This document shows, one piece after another, positions 15,387-24,516 of a stretch of DNA of 64,000 bases. Both the position numbers and the translations under genes were made by a program. This stretch comes from DASQUK01 sp035697145 (GTDB lineage: Bacteria; Actinomycetota; Acidimicrobiia; Acidimicrobiales; VFJN01): NCBI GenBank assembly GCA_035697145.1, contig DASSDL010000166.1, positions 1 to 64,000 of the forward strand, written 5' to 3'. How positions within the stretch are numbered: the stretch's first letter is position 1; each line of letters begins with the position of its first letter. The notes under the pieces are model-generated. The model had not been told where the DNA came from. It was given only the letters and a program-made list of their open reading frames with translations, and did not search any database.

Positions 15387-18300
15387 GTGATCTGCCCCGG
15401 CTGTGGTGGCGACAATCCCGACGGCGCTCGGTTCTGCTCCAACTGCGGCACCGACCTGCAGGCGCGCGGTGACGAACGGCGAGTCGTCACGGTGCTGTTC
15501 GCCGACCTGGTGGGCTTCACGGCGCTTTCGGAAGACCGCGATCCCGAGCAGGTCAAACGGCTGGTCGACCGCTGCTTCGAGCGCCTGGTCGTGGACATCG
15601 AGGCCTTCGGCGGCCGGGTCGACAAGATCGTCGGCGATGCCATCCTGGCGTTGTTCGGCGCCCCGATCGCCCACGAGGACGACGCTGAGAGGGCGGTGCG
15701 GGCGGCGCTCCAGTTCCATCGCACGCTCGACGAAGCCCGGGCGGATCTGGGTGTCGACGTGCGCCTCCGCGTGGGCGTGAACACCGGCGAGGTGCTGGTG
15801 GGCTCGCTGCGAGCGGGGGGCGACTACACGGCGATGGGCGACGTGGTGAACACCGCCCAGCGGCTGCAGTCGGCGGCCGAGCCCGGGCAAGTGCTGGTCG
15901 GCCAGGCCACGTACCTCCCTACCCGCCGGGTCGTCACCTATCGCTCGGTCGGGACCATCGTGGCCAAGGGCAGGAACGCACCGGTGTCGGCGTGGGTGGC
16001 CGAGGGCGCCCGGCTGCCGCCCGGTTACCGCCCCGACCGGCATCGGGCGCCGCTCGTCGGCCGGGACGACGAGGTTGCGCTCCTTTCCCACACGCTCGAC
16101 CTCGCGGTCGGCCAGGGCCGCGCCGCGCTGCTCTTGCTCGTCGGCGACGCGGGCGTGGGGAAGTCGCGGGTCGTCGAGCAGGTCGCCGAAGTGGCGCGCG
16201 GCTGTCACGACGGCATCGTGTTGCAGGGCCGCTGCGTCCCGTACGGCGAGGCCAACGTGTGGTGGCCGCTGGCCGAGGCGGTGCGCTCCGGCTGCGACCT
16301 CGAGCCCGGCGACGATCAGGAGACCGCTACCAGCAAGGTCCGCGCCGTGGTCGCCGACGTCACGGGCACCGGCGACGAGACGGATCGGATCGTCGAGGGC
16401 GTGTTGCACCTGCTCGGGTTCGACGTCCTCCGTGGGATCGACGCGGCGCGGGCGCGGGACGAGGCGACCGGTGCTCTGCTCGCGTTCGCCGCCGCGGTGG
16501 CCCGACAGCGCCCGCTGGTGATCGTGCTCTCCGACCTGCACTGGGCGGACAGCGCCGTGCTGGGCGTGTTGGAGGCTCTGCTCGAGCGCAATGCCCGGCA
16601 GCCCATCGTCGTGCTCGCCACGGCGCGGCCGGCGCTGGCCGAGCGCTGGTCGCCGCCGGAGGGCGGGCATCACTCGGTCGTGGTCCACGTCGATCCCCTC
16701 GATCGCGACGCCGCCACCCGGGTGTTGCACCTCCTCGCCGACGACAAGACCGTCGCGCTCGACGACACGGTGGTTGCCGAGCTGCTCGACAGGGCGGGCG
16801 GCAACCCGCTCTTCCTCGAGGAGCTGGTGTCGTGGCTGGAGGAATCCCGCTCGACCGCCCTGCCCGACACGCTGCGCGGCCTGGTGGCCGCCCGGCTCGA
16901 TGGGCTGACGCCGCAAGAGCGCCTCGTTCTCGAGGACGCCGCGGTGCTGGGTTCCCGGGGGCAGGTCGAGTGGCTGGCGACCATGCATCGGGAGGCGCAC
17001 GGGGGCGACGGCGCCGTTCGCAGCGTGCTCGGTGAACTGCAGGCCAAGGATCTGGTCGCCCTCGACGGCGAGTCGTGGGAGTTTCGCTCCGAGGTCGTGC
17101 GAGAGGTCACCTACGGCACGATGACCAAGGAGCGGCGGGCCGCGGTGCATGCCGGCATCGCCAAATGGCTCGAACGCGAGGAGCGCCCCCACCACGACGC
17201 CGTCGTCGATCGCATCGCGCACCACTACGCGAGGGCCGCGGCGTTGACGGCCGAGCTGGGGGGCTCGCCGGACGTACCGCGCGACGTCGGGGCCCGGGCC
17301 GTGCGGTGGTTGCGTTCCGCCGGAGACCGCGCCACGCAGGCGGACATGCCCCGGCGGGCGGCGCGGCTCTTCTCCGAGGCGCTGATCGCGCTCGACAGCG
17401 GCGTGACCTACGCGGCTGATGGCGGCGATCCGGCCGACACAAACGATCGCATTCCCCTGCTGCTCTCGCGGTCGGCGGCCTACGCCGAGCTGCGCGAGGT
17501 TGAGCCGGCGCGGGCCGACGCCGACGCTGCGCGTGCCCTGGCGGAGGCCGCCGGGGACGAGCGGGCCGCAGTGCGGGCGACCGTCGCCGTCGCCGAGGCC
17601 GCCCTGCGCGGCGGCTCGCGGGACGAAGCCGAGGCCCTGCTGGACGAGGCGCTGACTCGGGCCGAGGCCGCGGGCGACGACGAGGGCCGAGCGACTGCGC
17701 TACGGGTGCGGGGGTTCGCGGCCCTGCTCTGCAACGACCCCGAGACGGCGATCGCCTCCCTCGAGCCGGCCCGGGAGCTGTACGCGGCATTGGGCGATCG
17801 GCGCGGGCTCGCCTGGGCGTTGCAGAACCTCTCCTGGGCACACTTCGTCGCGGGGCGCATCGACGACGCCGAAGCCCTCCTCCATGACTCGGCCGCCCTC
17901 TTCGCCGATCTCGGTGATCGGGGCGGGCTGGGATGGGCGCTGGGCCTGCTGGCGTTCACGCGCTTCCATTCCGGGTACCCAGACGAAGCGGAGGCGATGG
18001 CCGAGCAGGTCTTCAGAGGCGCCGAGGCGGCGGGCGACCGGTGGGCCGTGGGCATGGGGCAGGTGCTCACCGCCAGCATTCGGCTGTGGACGGGACGGGC
18101 CGAGTCGGCCATCGAGCGAGCCCGGGAGGCCCTGGCGACCTTCGACGCCATCGACGACGACTATGGCCGGGCGCAGGCGCGGCTGCCGCTGGGCCGAGCG
18201 CTGGTGACGGCGGGGCGGGTTGCCGAGGGGTTCGAGGTCCTGGAACAAGCCCGGGTGGCGCTGCTCCCCAGCCACTCGCCACGGTTCACGGAGTTCTCGG

Positions 18301-18938
18301 CGACCGGGCTGTTGAGCGCCGCGGTCCAGGTCGGCGACCGGGATCGGGCAACCGCGGCGGTAGCCGTCCTCCCCGAAGCGGAGCTCTCGTCCGACGACCT
18401 CGCCACCGCGGGCACGAGCGAGCACCTCGTGTCGCGGGCGTTGCTGGCGCTCCAGTCCGCCCGTCCGGACGAGGCGCTCGAACTGCTGTGCGAGCTGGAC
18501 CGCGCGACCGGGGAGCGCAGCAGGGTGGGCTACCCCGGGGCCGTCACCGCCCTAGCCCTGGCCGCCGCCGGCCGGGTCGACGACGCACTCGCCGCCGCTG
18601 AGATGGTGGAGGGTGACGACCGGTCGACCTATCTCGACCGGTCGTGGGCAGGGCTGGCCGCAGGAGCGGCGGCCGCCCGCTGCGGTCGTCGTGCCGCCGT
18701 CGACGCCCGGTTCCCCGAGCTCTGTGCGCGGGTCGACGCGACGGACGATCGCATAGCGCAGGCTGTTGTCCGGCTCGGTTGGGCCATGGCGCTCGAGGTC
18801 GTCGGGGATGCAGCTGCCTCGTCGCTACTCGCAGAGTCGTCGGATCGCTTCGCGAGCCTCGGCATCGACTCCGGCGGTTGGGCGGCGGTCATCCAGCAGG
18901 CCGTGGGGCTGACGCCGGCGGAGCCCGCTCCCGCCTGA
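15387..18938 (+). CDS. Zinc-ribbon / class III nucleotide cyclase / AAA ATPase / TPR signalling protein
   Basis: Very large signalling protein of 1183 residues. Residues 1-20 are a zinc ribbon (Cys 3, 6, 17, 20). Residues about 35-200 are a class III cyclase domain with both metal Asp (40 in FADLVGFT, 84 in DKIVGDA), the adenine-type Lys 80, and transition-state Asn 155 and Arg 159, so it looks catalytically competent, probably an adenylate cyclase. A P-loop GDAGVGKS is at 253-260 and a Walker B DLHWAD at about 383. The C-terminal half is Ala-rich helical repeats, probably TPRs. This architecture is common in actinobacteria and mycobacteria; ligands are unknown. GTG start; frame open upstream but overlapping the UbiA-like gene. 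Confidence 0.88.
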   Translation: MICPGCGGDNPDGARFCSNCGTDLQARGDERRVVTVLFADLVGFTALSEDRDPEQVKRLVDRCFERLVVDIEAFGGRVDKIVGDAILALFGAPIAHEDDAERAVRAALQFHRTLDEARADLGVDVRLRVGVNTGEVLVGSLRAGGDYTAMGDVVNTAQRLQSAAEPGQVLVGQATYLPTRRVVTYRSVGTIVAKGRNAPVSAWVAEGARLPPGYRPDRHRAPLVGRDDEVALLSHTLDLAVGQGRAALLLLVGDAGVGKSRVVEQVAEVARGCHDGIVLQGRCVPYGEANVWWPLAEAVRSGCDLEPGDDQETATSKVRAVVADVTGTGDETDRIVEGVLHLLGFDVLRGIDAARARDEATGALLAFAAAVARQRPLVIVLSDLHWADSAVLGVLEALLERNARQPIVVLATARPALAERWSPPEGGHHSVVVHVDPLDRDAATRVLHLLADDKTVALDDTVVAELLDRAGGNPLFLEELVSWLEESRSTALPDTLRGLVAARLDGLTPQERLVLEDAAVLGSRGQVEWLATMHREAHGGDGAVRSVLGELQAKDLVALDGESWEFRSEVVREVTYGTMTKERRAAVHAGIAKWLEREERPHHDAVVDRIAHHYARAAALTAELGGSPDVPRDVGARAVRWLRSAGDRATQADMPRRAARLFSEALIALDSGVTYAADGGDPADTNDRIPLLLSRSAAYAELREVEPARADADAARALAEAAGDERAAVRATVAVAEAALRGGSRDEAEALLDEALTRAEAAGDDEGRATALRVRGFAALLCNDPETAIASLEPARELYAALGDRRGLAWALQNLSWAHFVAGRIDDAEALLHDSAALFADLGDRGGLGWALGLLAFTRFHSGYPDEAEAMAEQVFRGAEAAGDRWAVGMGQVLTASIRLWTGRAESAIERAREALATFDAIDDDYGRAQARLPLGRALVTAGRVAEGFEVLEQARVALLPSHSPRFTEFSATGLLSAAVQVGDRDRATAAVAVLPEAELSSDDLATAGTSEHLVSRALLALQSARPDEALELLCELDRATGERSRVGYPGAVTALALAAAGRVDDALAAAEMVEGDDRSTYLDRSWAGLAAGAAAARCGRRAAVDARFPELCARVDATDDRIAQAVVRLGWAMALEVVGDAAASSLLAESSDRFASLGIDSGGWAAVIQQAVGLTPAEPAPA

Positions 18939-18940
18939 CG

Positions 18941-18983
18941 GTCCGGGTTCGGGGTGCGGGCGGCGGCGCGCGGAAACCCGGAC
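18941..18983. terminator. Hairpin between convergent genes, candidate terminator
   Basis: GTCCGGGTT (18941-18949) and AACCCGGAC (18975-18983) are perfect 9-bp arms with a GC-rich 25-base loop, beginning two bases after the cyclase stop and ending 17 bases before the stop of the convergent gene. No T-run, as is usual in high-GC genomes. Could serve both strands. Confidence 0.45.
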
Positions 18984-19000
18984 GTCCACTGGCGGCGGGT

Positions 19001-20146
19001 TTATTGCACGGGTAGGTCGATGAGCACGGGCTCCCCGATCCCGACGAGGTCGAGAGCGAGCCGCAGCGGTGGACCGGTCGGCACCGATGTGACCTCGACC
19101 CGTAGCGGGTCGCCGGCCGCGTCGAGCGTCAACACCACCGTGGCGTCGCCCGCTGGCCGACCGTCGACGGTCTCGCCGAGCACGCCGGCCGGCAGCGTCG
19201 CACGGAGCACCCGGTTTCCCCGATCATCGGTGCCGGCATCCTGCCGATCGACGGTCGAGTCGAGCCAGGTCGGCAGCAGAGCAACACCCTTGCCGGCGCG
19301 CTGCGCGCCGCTTTCGTCAGTGATCGGGAGGTAGGTGGCCCCGGGCAACGCCTCTCGCGACGTGGCCAGACGGCCCCACACGACCGGTCCCTCCGTCACC
19401 GTCTCGGTGGCGCGACCGCTGCCGTCGACGGCGATCTCATGGACGCGCCCCGACGACATGACCACCTCACCCTCGACCGTCAGGTCGACCGCCAGCCAGA
19501 GTCCGGGGCGCACGTGACTCACGTCGATCGCGCTGGTCGTTCCGACATATCCGAATGAGCCACCGGACACGAGGCGATCGGCGGCGCGCGCAAATGCTTC
19601 CTCGGGTGAGACGGCGTCGATCGCGGTGGTGGTCGTCTGTTCTGCGGATGTCGCGTCGGTCGCGACATCCGCCTCGCGGGGTTGATCGTCGTCCCGGCCG
19701 AGGACCACCAACCCCAGGCCCACAGCGGCCACCAGGAGAACTGGGCCGACGACCACCATCCCGGCGCGGCGCCGGCCACGCGGTGGCGACAGGCCGGCGT
19801 CCGATTCGCCCCTCCCCGGCAGAGGGTTCCGCTCGTCGACGCCCTGGCCGTCCTCGACGTCGGCGAGCGGCTCGACCATGGTCGGGGGCGCGTCGGTGGC
19901 CTCGGGCACGACGTCCTCCGGACGCTCGACCTGGCGAGCGCCGGACAGGTCCTCAGCCCGGTCCGAGGCGCCTGTGGGTTCCTCCTTAGCCAATGGAGTG
20001 GGCGTCGGCGACGCGGTCGCCCGTGGATTGGACAGCGATGCGGCGCGGCGACGAGCGACGAACATCGCAGTCAATCCCGCACCCAACGCGGCAGCCGCGA
20101 GCGACGCTACGCGTCTGCCCGACCACGACCACGACGATGTGCCCAT
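19001..20146 (-). CDS. Membrane-anchored LppX/LprG-like protein (putative)
   Basis: Protein of 381 residues with two hydrophobic segments: near the N-terminus (RRVASLAAAALGAGLTAMFV) and mid-protein (MVVVGPVLLVAAVGLGLVVL). A long Pro/Thr/Glu-rich linker lies between them. The C-terminal 190 residues look like an extracytoplasmic beta-rich domain with ASREALPGATYLPI and a closing RLALDLVGIGEPVLIDLP that recalls the LppX/LprAFG lipid-carrier fold. It lacks a lipobox, so it would be anchored by a helix instead. ATG 20146 used (GGAG ten bases upstream); GTG 20191 is an alternative giving 396 residues. Function unproven. Confidence 0.65.
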   Translation of the reverse strand: MGTSSWSWSGRRVASLAAAALGAGLTAMFVARRRAASLSNPRATASPTPTPLAKEEPTGASDRAEDLSGARQVERPEDVVPEATDAPPTMVEPLADVEDGQGVDERNPLPGRGESDAGLSPPRGRRRAGMVVVGPVLLVAAVGLGLVVLGRDDDQPREADVATDATSAEQTTTTAIDAVSPEEAFARAADRLVSGGSFGYVGTTSAIDVSHVRPGLWLAVDLTVEGEVVMSSGRVHEIAVDGSGRATETVTEGPVVWGRLATSREALPGATYLPITDESGAQRAGKGVALLPTWLDSTVDRQDAGTDDRGNRVLRATLPAGVLGETVDGRPAGDATVVLTLDAAGDPLRVEVTSVPTGPPLRLALDLVGIGEPVLIDLPVQ

Positions 20147-20336
20147 GAGCCCACAACTCCGAGGAACCGAGTCGCGGGCACCCCTGTTCACCCAGCACGC
20201 CCGCTCGTTCGACCGTCCGCGACACTAGTCATCAGGGTCGCCCACCTGCGCCACGACGCCGTGACGGCTTTTGGCGAGGGTCGAGCGGGGGGCCGGTCGC
20301 TGCGTGGCCGCCGGGCCCGCGGGGTAGGAAGGGACG

Positions 20337-21818
20337 GTGACACTCGTCGAACGCGTGCTTCCCCGCCATCCCTTCGAATCCCTGCGCGCCTATCGGGATG
20401 CGGGTGGCGGGCAGGGCATCGAGTCGGCCCGCAGCGTCGAGCCCGACGCAGTGATGGCGGAGGTCGAGGCGTCGGGGCTGCGGGGGCGGGGGGGCGCGGG
20501 GTTTCCCACGGGCACGAAGTGGCGGACCGTGGCGGCCAACCTGTCGCCCGACCTGCCTACGACCGTGGTCGTCAACGCCGCCGAGGGCGAACCGGGGACG
20601 TTCAAGGACCGGTCCATCCTGCGGGCCAACCCCTATGCGGTGATCGAGGGCGCGCTCATCGGCGCCCACGCCGTGACCGGCAGTGACGTAGTGGTGGCGC
20701 TCAAGGCGTCGGGCACCGTCGAGGGAGCCCGGGTCGAGGCGGCCATCGCCGAGATGCGCGACGCGGGTCTGCTGGGTGACGTCGACGTCACCGTGGCCAC
20801 GGGACCCGACGAGTACCTGTTCGGCGAGGAGACGGCACTGCTGGAGGTCGTGGACGGGCGGGCGCCGTTGCCTCGCATCGCCCCGCCGTACCGGCGGGGC
20901 GTCGTCGAGCTGGTCGAGCACGACGACGACGTCGACAGCGGCAGCGGCCTGCCCGCGCACGTCGAGATGGCCGGCCCCGGGCACGAGACGGGGGCGCCCC
21001 CGGCGCTGGTCGACAACGTCGAGACCCTGGCCAACGTCCCGGCGATCATCCAGCGGGGAGCCGACTGGTTTCGCACGCACGGCACCGCGCAATCGCCTGG
21101 CACCATCGTCAGCACGGTGACCGGTGACGTGGCCCACCCGGGCGTGGGTGAGATCGCCCTCGGAACCACCGTGCGGGCTGCCATCGACGAGGTCGCCGGC
21201 GGCCTGTCCCGGAGCAAGGTCGTCAGGGCGGTCCTCTGTGGGGTGTCGGCCGGGCCCCTGCCGCCCGAGCTGCTCGACACCGCCATGACCTACGAGGACA
21301 TGGCCCGGGTTGGCAGCGGCCTCGGCACCGCCGGCCTCATCGTGGTCTGCGAGGGCACCGACATGACGGCGGTCGCCGCCGGTGCCGCCCGGTTCCTGGC
21401 GGTCGAGTCATGCGGCCAGTGCGTTCCGTGCAAGCGCGACGGCCTGGTGCTGGCCGAGGCGCTGGAGCGCCTGTGCGGTGGCGACGGCGAGGAATCGGAC
21501 CTCGACACGATCACGTCGGTGCTTCGAACCATCGCCGATGGCGCCCGCTGCAACCTGGCGAGCCAGCAGCAGGCCGTGGTCGGCCGAATACTGCACCGCT
21601 GGCCCGACGAGCCGGCCGCACGTGCCGTCGCCGGTGCGGCGGGCGGGACCGTCGAGCCGCTGTTCATCAGCGAGATCACCGAGCTCGCCGACGGCGAGGT
21701 GACCCTCGACGTCGGTCGTCGCACCAAGCAGCCCGACTGGACGCACCATCCCGAATGGTCGGGCTCGTACCCCGCCGACCTGCTCGCGGACCACCGCCAG
21801 CATCGGGAACTGGACTGA
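20337..21818 (+). CDS. NuoF-like NADH-binding flavoprotein (orphan)
   Basis: 493-residue protein related to the NuoF 51-kDa subunit of complex I. FMN/NADH motifs are intact: GRGGAGF at 50-56, NAAEGEPGTFKDR, and GPDEYLFGEETAL; the VDNVETLANVP segment is also present. The [4Fe-4S] motif is CGQCVPC (Cys 359, 362, 365) with distal Cys 405. No NuoE thioredoxin-like or NuoG subunit genes flank it, so it is not part of a nuo operon here. It may feed electrons from NAD(P)H to an unlinked partner, as in bidirectional hydrogenase or formate dehydrogenase diaphorases. GTG start; about 145-base divergent promoter region upstream. Confidence 0.85.
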   Translation: MTLVERVLPRHPFESLRAYRDAGGGQGIESARSVEPDAVMAEVEASGLRGRGGAGFPTGTKWRTVAANLSPDLPTTVVVNAAEGEPGTFKDRSILRANPYAVIEGALIGAHAVTGSDVVVALKASGTVEGARVEAAIAEMRDAGLLGDVDVTVATGPDEYLFGEETALLEVVDGRAPLPRIAPPYRRGVVELVEHDDDVDSGSGLPAHVEMAGPGHETGAPPALVDNVETLANVPAIIQRGADWFRTHGTAQSPGTIVSTVTGDVAHPGVGEIALGTTVRAAIDEVAGGLSRSKVVRAVLCGVSAGPLPPELLDTAMTYEDMARVGSGLGTAGLIVVCEGTDMTAVAAGAARFLAVESCGQCVPCKRDGLVLAEALERLCGGDGEESDLDTITSVLRTIADGARCNLASQQQAVVGRILHRWPDEPAARAVAGAAGGTVEPLFISEITELADGEVTLDVGRRTKQPDWTHHPEWSGSYPADLLADHRQHRELD

Positions 21819-21829
21819 GAGGACGGCCG

Positions 21830-22129
21830 TCAGGGGGTCTTCGAGGCCAGGACGTCGGCGGGATTGATCTCCGGCGGTGAGGCGAGCAGGCGGTCGGCGT
21901 TGGCCATCAGCGCGGCGGCGATCGGGCCCTCCAGGTGCGCCTGGCGCTCGGCCTGGCCCGGGAAGGCATCGACGATCCAGAACGTCGCCGGATCGGTTCG
22001 CAGGGCGAACCACACCGGGGTGCCCTCCTCGGCGTTCGCCAGCTCGACGGCACCCGTGAGGAACTCGGCGACCTCGTCCTGGGTCTCGGGCTTGGCGGTC
22101 AGCTTGACGACGAGTGCAACGGTTGTCAT
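21830..22129 (-). CDS. ABM-domain (antibiotic biosynthesis monooxygenase-like) small protein
   Basis: 99-residue ferredoxin-fold protein of the YgiN/ABM type. Typical features are the N-terminal VALVVKLTAKPETQDEVAEF, a central TPVWFALRTDPATFWIVDAF strand pair and an HLEGPIAAALM helix. Members are cofactor-free quinol monooxygenases or dimeric proteins without enzyme activity. Convergent with the NuoF-like gene, 11 bases away; the LLM oxidoreductase follows on the same strand. Confidence 0.8.
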   Translation of the reverse strand: MTTVALVVKLTAKPETQDEVAEFLTGAVELANAEEGTPVWFALRTDPATFWIVDAFPGQAERQAHLEGPIAAALMANADRLLASPPEINPADVLASKTP

Positions 22130-22171
22130 GGCGACGAACCTACGCCTGGCCGCCGCTCGGGGCCATCAGCC

Positions 22172-23029
22172 TCACCGCAGCTCGTCGATGAGCCCCGCCA
22201 GGTGGTCGATGAGGGTCAGCCTGGCGGCGGGGCCGTCCCCAGGCGTCGGGGCGGCACCGACGACGACGCGCCGCACGCCGAGGTCGCGGTAGCGACGCAG
22301 CGCGTCGGGGGACGGATCGCCGAGTGCCACGATCGTTATCGGGACGTCGGGACGGCCGGCCGCCGTCGCGATCTCGCGGAACCGCCTGACCTTCTTGGCG
22401 ACATCGCCCAAGGCGATGTCCACGGGCATCCACGCGTCGGCCCAAGCGACGGCGTGGGTGGTGCCGAGCTTGCGGCCCGTGCCGCAGAGGATCGGCGGGT
22501 GCGGCCGCTGCAGCGGCTTCGGGTACGACCACACCGGATCGAAGTCGTAGAACCGGCCGTGGAACTCGGACTCGTCGTCGGCCCAGAGGACCCGGAGGGC
22601 ACCGACGCACTCGGCGAGGGCCCGGTAGCGCTGCGACCAGGGGATGTCGGGGCGATGGTTGGCGAGCTCCTCCTCGTTCCAACCGACGCCGACACCCAGC
22701 TGGAGCCGGCCGGTCGAGAGCCGGTCGAGCGTGGCCACCGACTTGGCGAAGTCGAAGAGGTCATGCTCCAGCGGGAGCGCCACCCCGATGCCGAGCAGCA
22801 ACCGCTCGGTGGCGCAGGCGGCGGCGGTCAAGCTGACGAAGGGGTCCATCATCCGGAGGTATTGCGGCGGCAGGTCACCGCCCGCTGGATAGGGGGTCTT
22901 GCGCGACGTGGGGATGTGGGGGTGCTCGCCGACCCAGAACGACTCGAAGCCGCGCTCCTCGAGCCAACCGGCGAGCACGTCGGGAGCCGGATCCTCCGGT
23001 GTGTTCATCGACGAGAACCCGAGCTCCAC
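22172..23029 (-). CDS. F420-type LLM class oxidoreductase
   Basis: Luciferase-like TIM-barrel oxidoreductase, 285 residues, in the size range of F420-dependent members. Motifs: ESFWVGEHPHIP, PFVSLTAAACATERLLLG, VATLDRLSTGRLQLGVGVGW and RPHPPILCGTG. GTG 23029 chosen because GAAGG lies five bases upstream; GTG 23035 is six bases earlier. Followed downstream by the small ABM gene. Probably reduces or oxidises a hydrophobic substrate with F420; the two product families often occur in catabolic clusters, but substrate is unknown. Confidence 0.85.
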   Translation of the reverse strand: MELGFSSMNTPEDPAPDVLAGWLEERGFESFWVGEHPHIPTSRKTPYPAGGDLPPQYLRMMDPFVSLTAAACATERLLLGIGVALPLEHDLFDFAKSVATLDRLSTGRLQLGVGVGWNEEELANHRPDIPWSQRYRALAECVGALRVLWADDESEFHGRFYDFDPVWSYPKPLQRPHPPILCGTGRKLGTTHAVAWADAWMPVDIALGDVAKKVRRFREIATAAGRPDVPITIVALGDPSPDALRRYRDLGVRRVVVGAAPTPGDGPAARLTLIDHLAGLIDELR

Positions 23030-23066
23030 GGTCACCTTCTTCCGTGCTCGACAGGCCCGTGGCCGA

Positions 23067-24059
23067 TCATTGCGTCGGGTCGACGAGGACCTTGCCGGCG
23101 GATTGGCGGTCCGCCACCCTACGCAGCGCGCCGGCGACGTCGGCCAGCGGGTACACGGCGTCGATGTGGGGAGCGACGCGCCCGGACGCGAGGAGATCGA
23201 GCAGCTCGGCCCGGTCGCGTTCCGCGAGCTCCGGAGCGTGCAGGCCAAACGTCCGGATCTCGAAACCCTTGACGATCGCGCCCTTGAGCAGCACGAGGTT
23301 GAGCGGGATCCTCGGGATCTCGCCGGATGCGAACCCGACCGTGACAAAGCGCCCGCCCCAGCGGATCGAGCGGAGCGCCCGTTCGGCCGCCGGACCGCCG
23401 ACGGGGTCGATCACGACGTCGGCACCGGCGGGAACGATCGCCCGAACGGCATCCCGAAGGTCGTCGGCGACGTAGTTCACCGTGTGCTCGGCGCCGCGCT
23501 CGTGGCACAGCGCCAGCTTGTCCGCGGTCGATGCCGCCGCGATCACCCGGCCACCGAGCACCTGCGCCAGATCCACGGCGGCGACTCCGACACCGCCGGC
23601 GGCTCCGAGCACCACCACCCAGTTGCCCGGTTGCACCTCGGCTATCGAGCGCAGCGCGTGATAGGCGGTTGCATAGGTGACCCAGAACCCGGCCGCGGCG
23701 GTGAGGGCGATCCCCGGTGGGATCGCCGTGAGACCGCTGGCAGGCATCACCACGTACTCGGCGAAGGCGCCCACCATGGTGGCGCCGAACACCATGTCTC
23801 CCGGCGCCGCGGTGTCGACGCCGGGGCCGAGGGCCACGACCTCGCCTGCGACCTCACTGCCAGGTACGAACGGCGTCGGCATCGAGACCTGGTACCCGTC
23901 GGCGACGATGAGGACGTCCGGGAAGTTGACCGCCGCGGCACCGACCCGCACGAGCACCTCCCCCGGACCGGGCTCGGGTCGGGGAACGGACTCGACCACG
24001 AGCGCTTCGCGCGGGCCATGCTCGCGACATACCGCCGCCCACATGGTCGCCTCGGTCAC
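23067..24059 (-). CDS. NADPH:quinone oxidoreductase-type (MDR superfamily)
   Basis: Medium-chain dehydrogenase/reductase of 330 residues without the zinc ligands of alcohol dehydrogenases. GroES-like N-terminal half with VNFPDVLIVADGYQ and PFVPGSEVAGEV, then the Rossmann motif GAAGGVGVAAVDLAQ. The overall pattern (PDxLxxxGxY, PGxExxG) is that of quinone oxidoreductases such as Qor or CurA-like enoyl reductases. GTG start at 24059; ATG 24044 also possible. Ends 38 bases before the LLM gene on the same strand, so probably one transcript. Confidence 0.88.
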   Translation of the reverse strand: MTEATMWAAVCREHGPREALVVESVPRPEPGPGEVLVRVGAAAVNFPDVLIVADGYQVSMPTPFVPGSEVAGEVVALGPGVDTAAPGDMVFGATMVGAFAEYVVMPASGLTAIPPGIALTAAAGFWVTYATAYHALRSIAEVQPGNWVVVLGAAGGVGVAAVDLAQVLGGRVIAAASTADKLALCHERGAEHTVNYVADDLRDAVRAIVPAGADVVIDPVGGPAAERALRSIRWGGRFVTVGFASGEIPRIPLNLVLLKGAIVKGFEIRTFGLHAPELAERDRAELLDLLASGRVAPHIDAVYPLADVAGALRRVADRQSAGKVLVDPTQ

Positions 24060-24157
24060 GTGTAGTCCGTGCGGTCCATCGCTGCGCCCAATGGGCCCCC
24101 CTGACTGCCTCGTCGACCGCCGCCGAGAATAGCGTTCTCCAGGATCAGAACGAAGCT

Positions 24158-24473
24158 TTGCTCACGCAAGAGGAATACATCGGGGCGCTGCCAGCCGTCG
24201 CCATCGTCCCGTTCTTCTTCGCCGGCTCGTTCTTCCCGATCAGCGCCCTGCCCCGCCGGGCTCACCGTCGTCGGCAAGCTGCTGCCCATCACTCACGTGC
24301 TCGCCCTGGTGCGCTACGGCCTGGTCGATCGCGACGGCAGCGGCCTCCACGACATCTGGGGCATGAGCAACACCACCGCCATGGCGGCGCTCAGCCTCGG
24401 CGTGGTCGCGCTCTTCGCCGTGGCGCTCACGGCGACGGCAATGCGGACCTTCCGGCGCACCGCCGTCCGCTGA
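24158..24473 (+). pseudogene. ABC-2 type transporter permease remnant (C-terminal third, frameshifted)
   Basis: Two reading frames together encode the C-terminal end of an ABC-2 permease of the daunorubicin-resistance type. The first frame gives EEYIGALPAVAIVPFFFAGS then FFPISALP; after one extra C in the CCCC run at 24251-24254 the second frame continues GLTVVGKLLPITHVLALVRY, then SGLHDIWGMSNTT and ends at TGA 24471-24473. Deleting one C restores a continuous LPAGLT junction. The N-terminal two thirds and the ATPase gene are missing, so this is a decayed fragment, or (for the frameshift only) a sequencing error. Confidence 0.75.
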
Positions 24474-24516
24474 GTCTCGGCCGGGTGGGTGCGCCGGTGA
24501 GGCGCAGTCCGCCGAG

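Noticed and set aside
15126..17225. 699-codon minus-strand frame under the cyclase gene
   Set aside because: The plus frame carries complete cyclase and P-loop motifs; the minus frame is His/Arg/Gly-rich and motif-free.
20337..21818. Start of a complex I operon
   Set aside because: No other nuo genes flank the NuoF-like gene; neighbours are unrelated.
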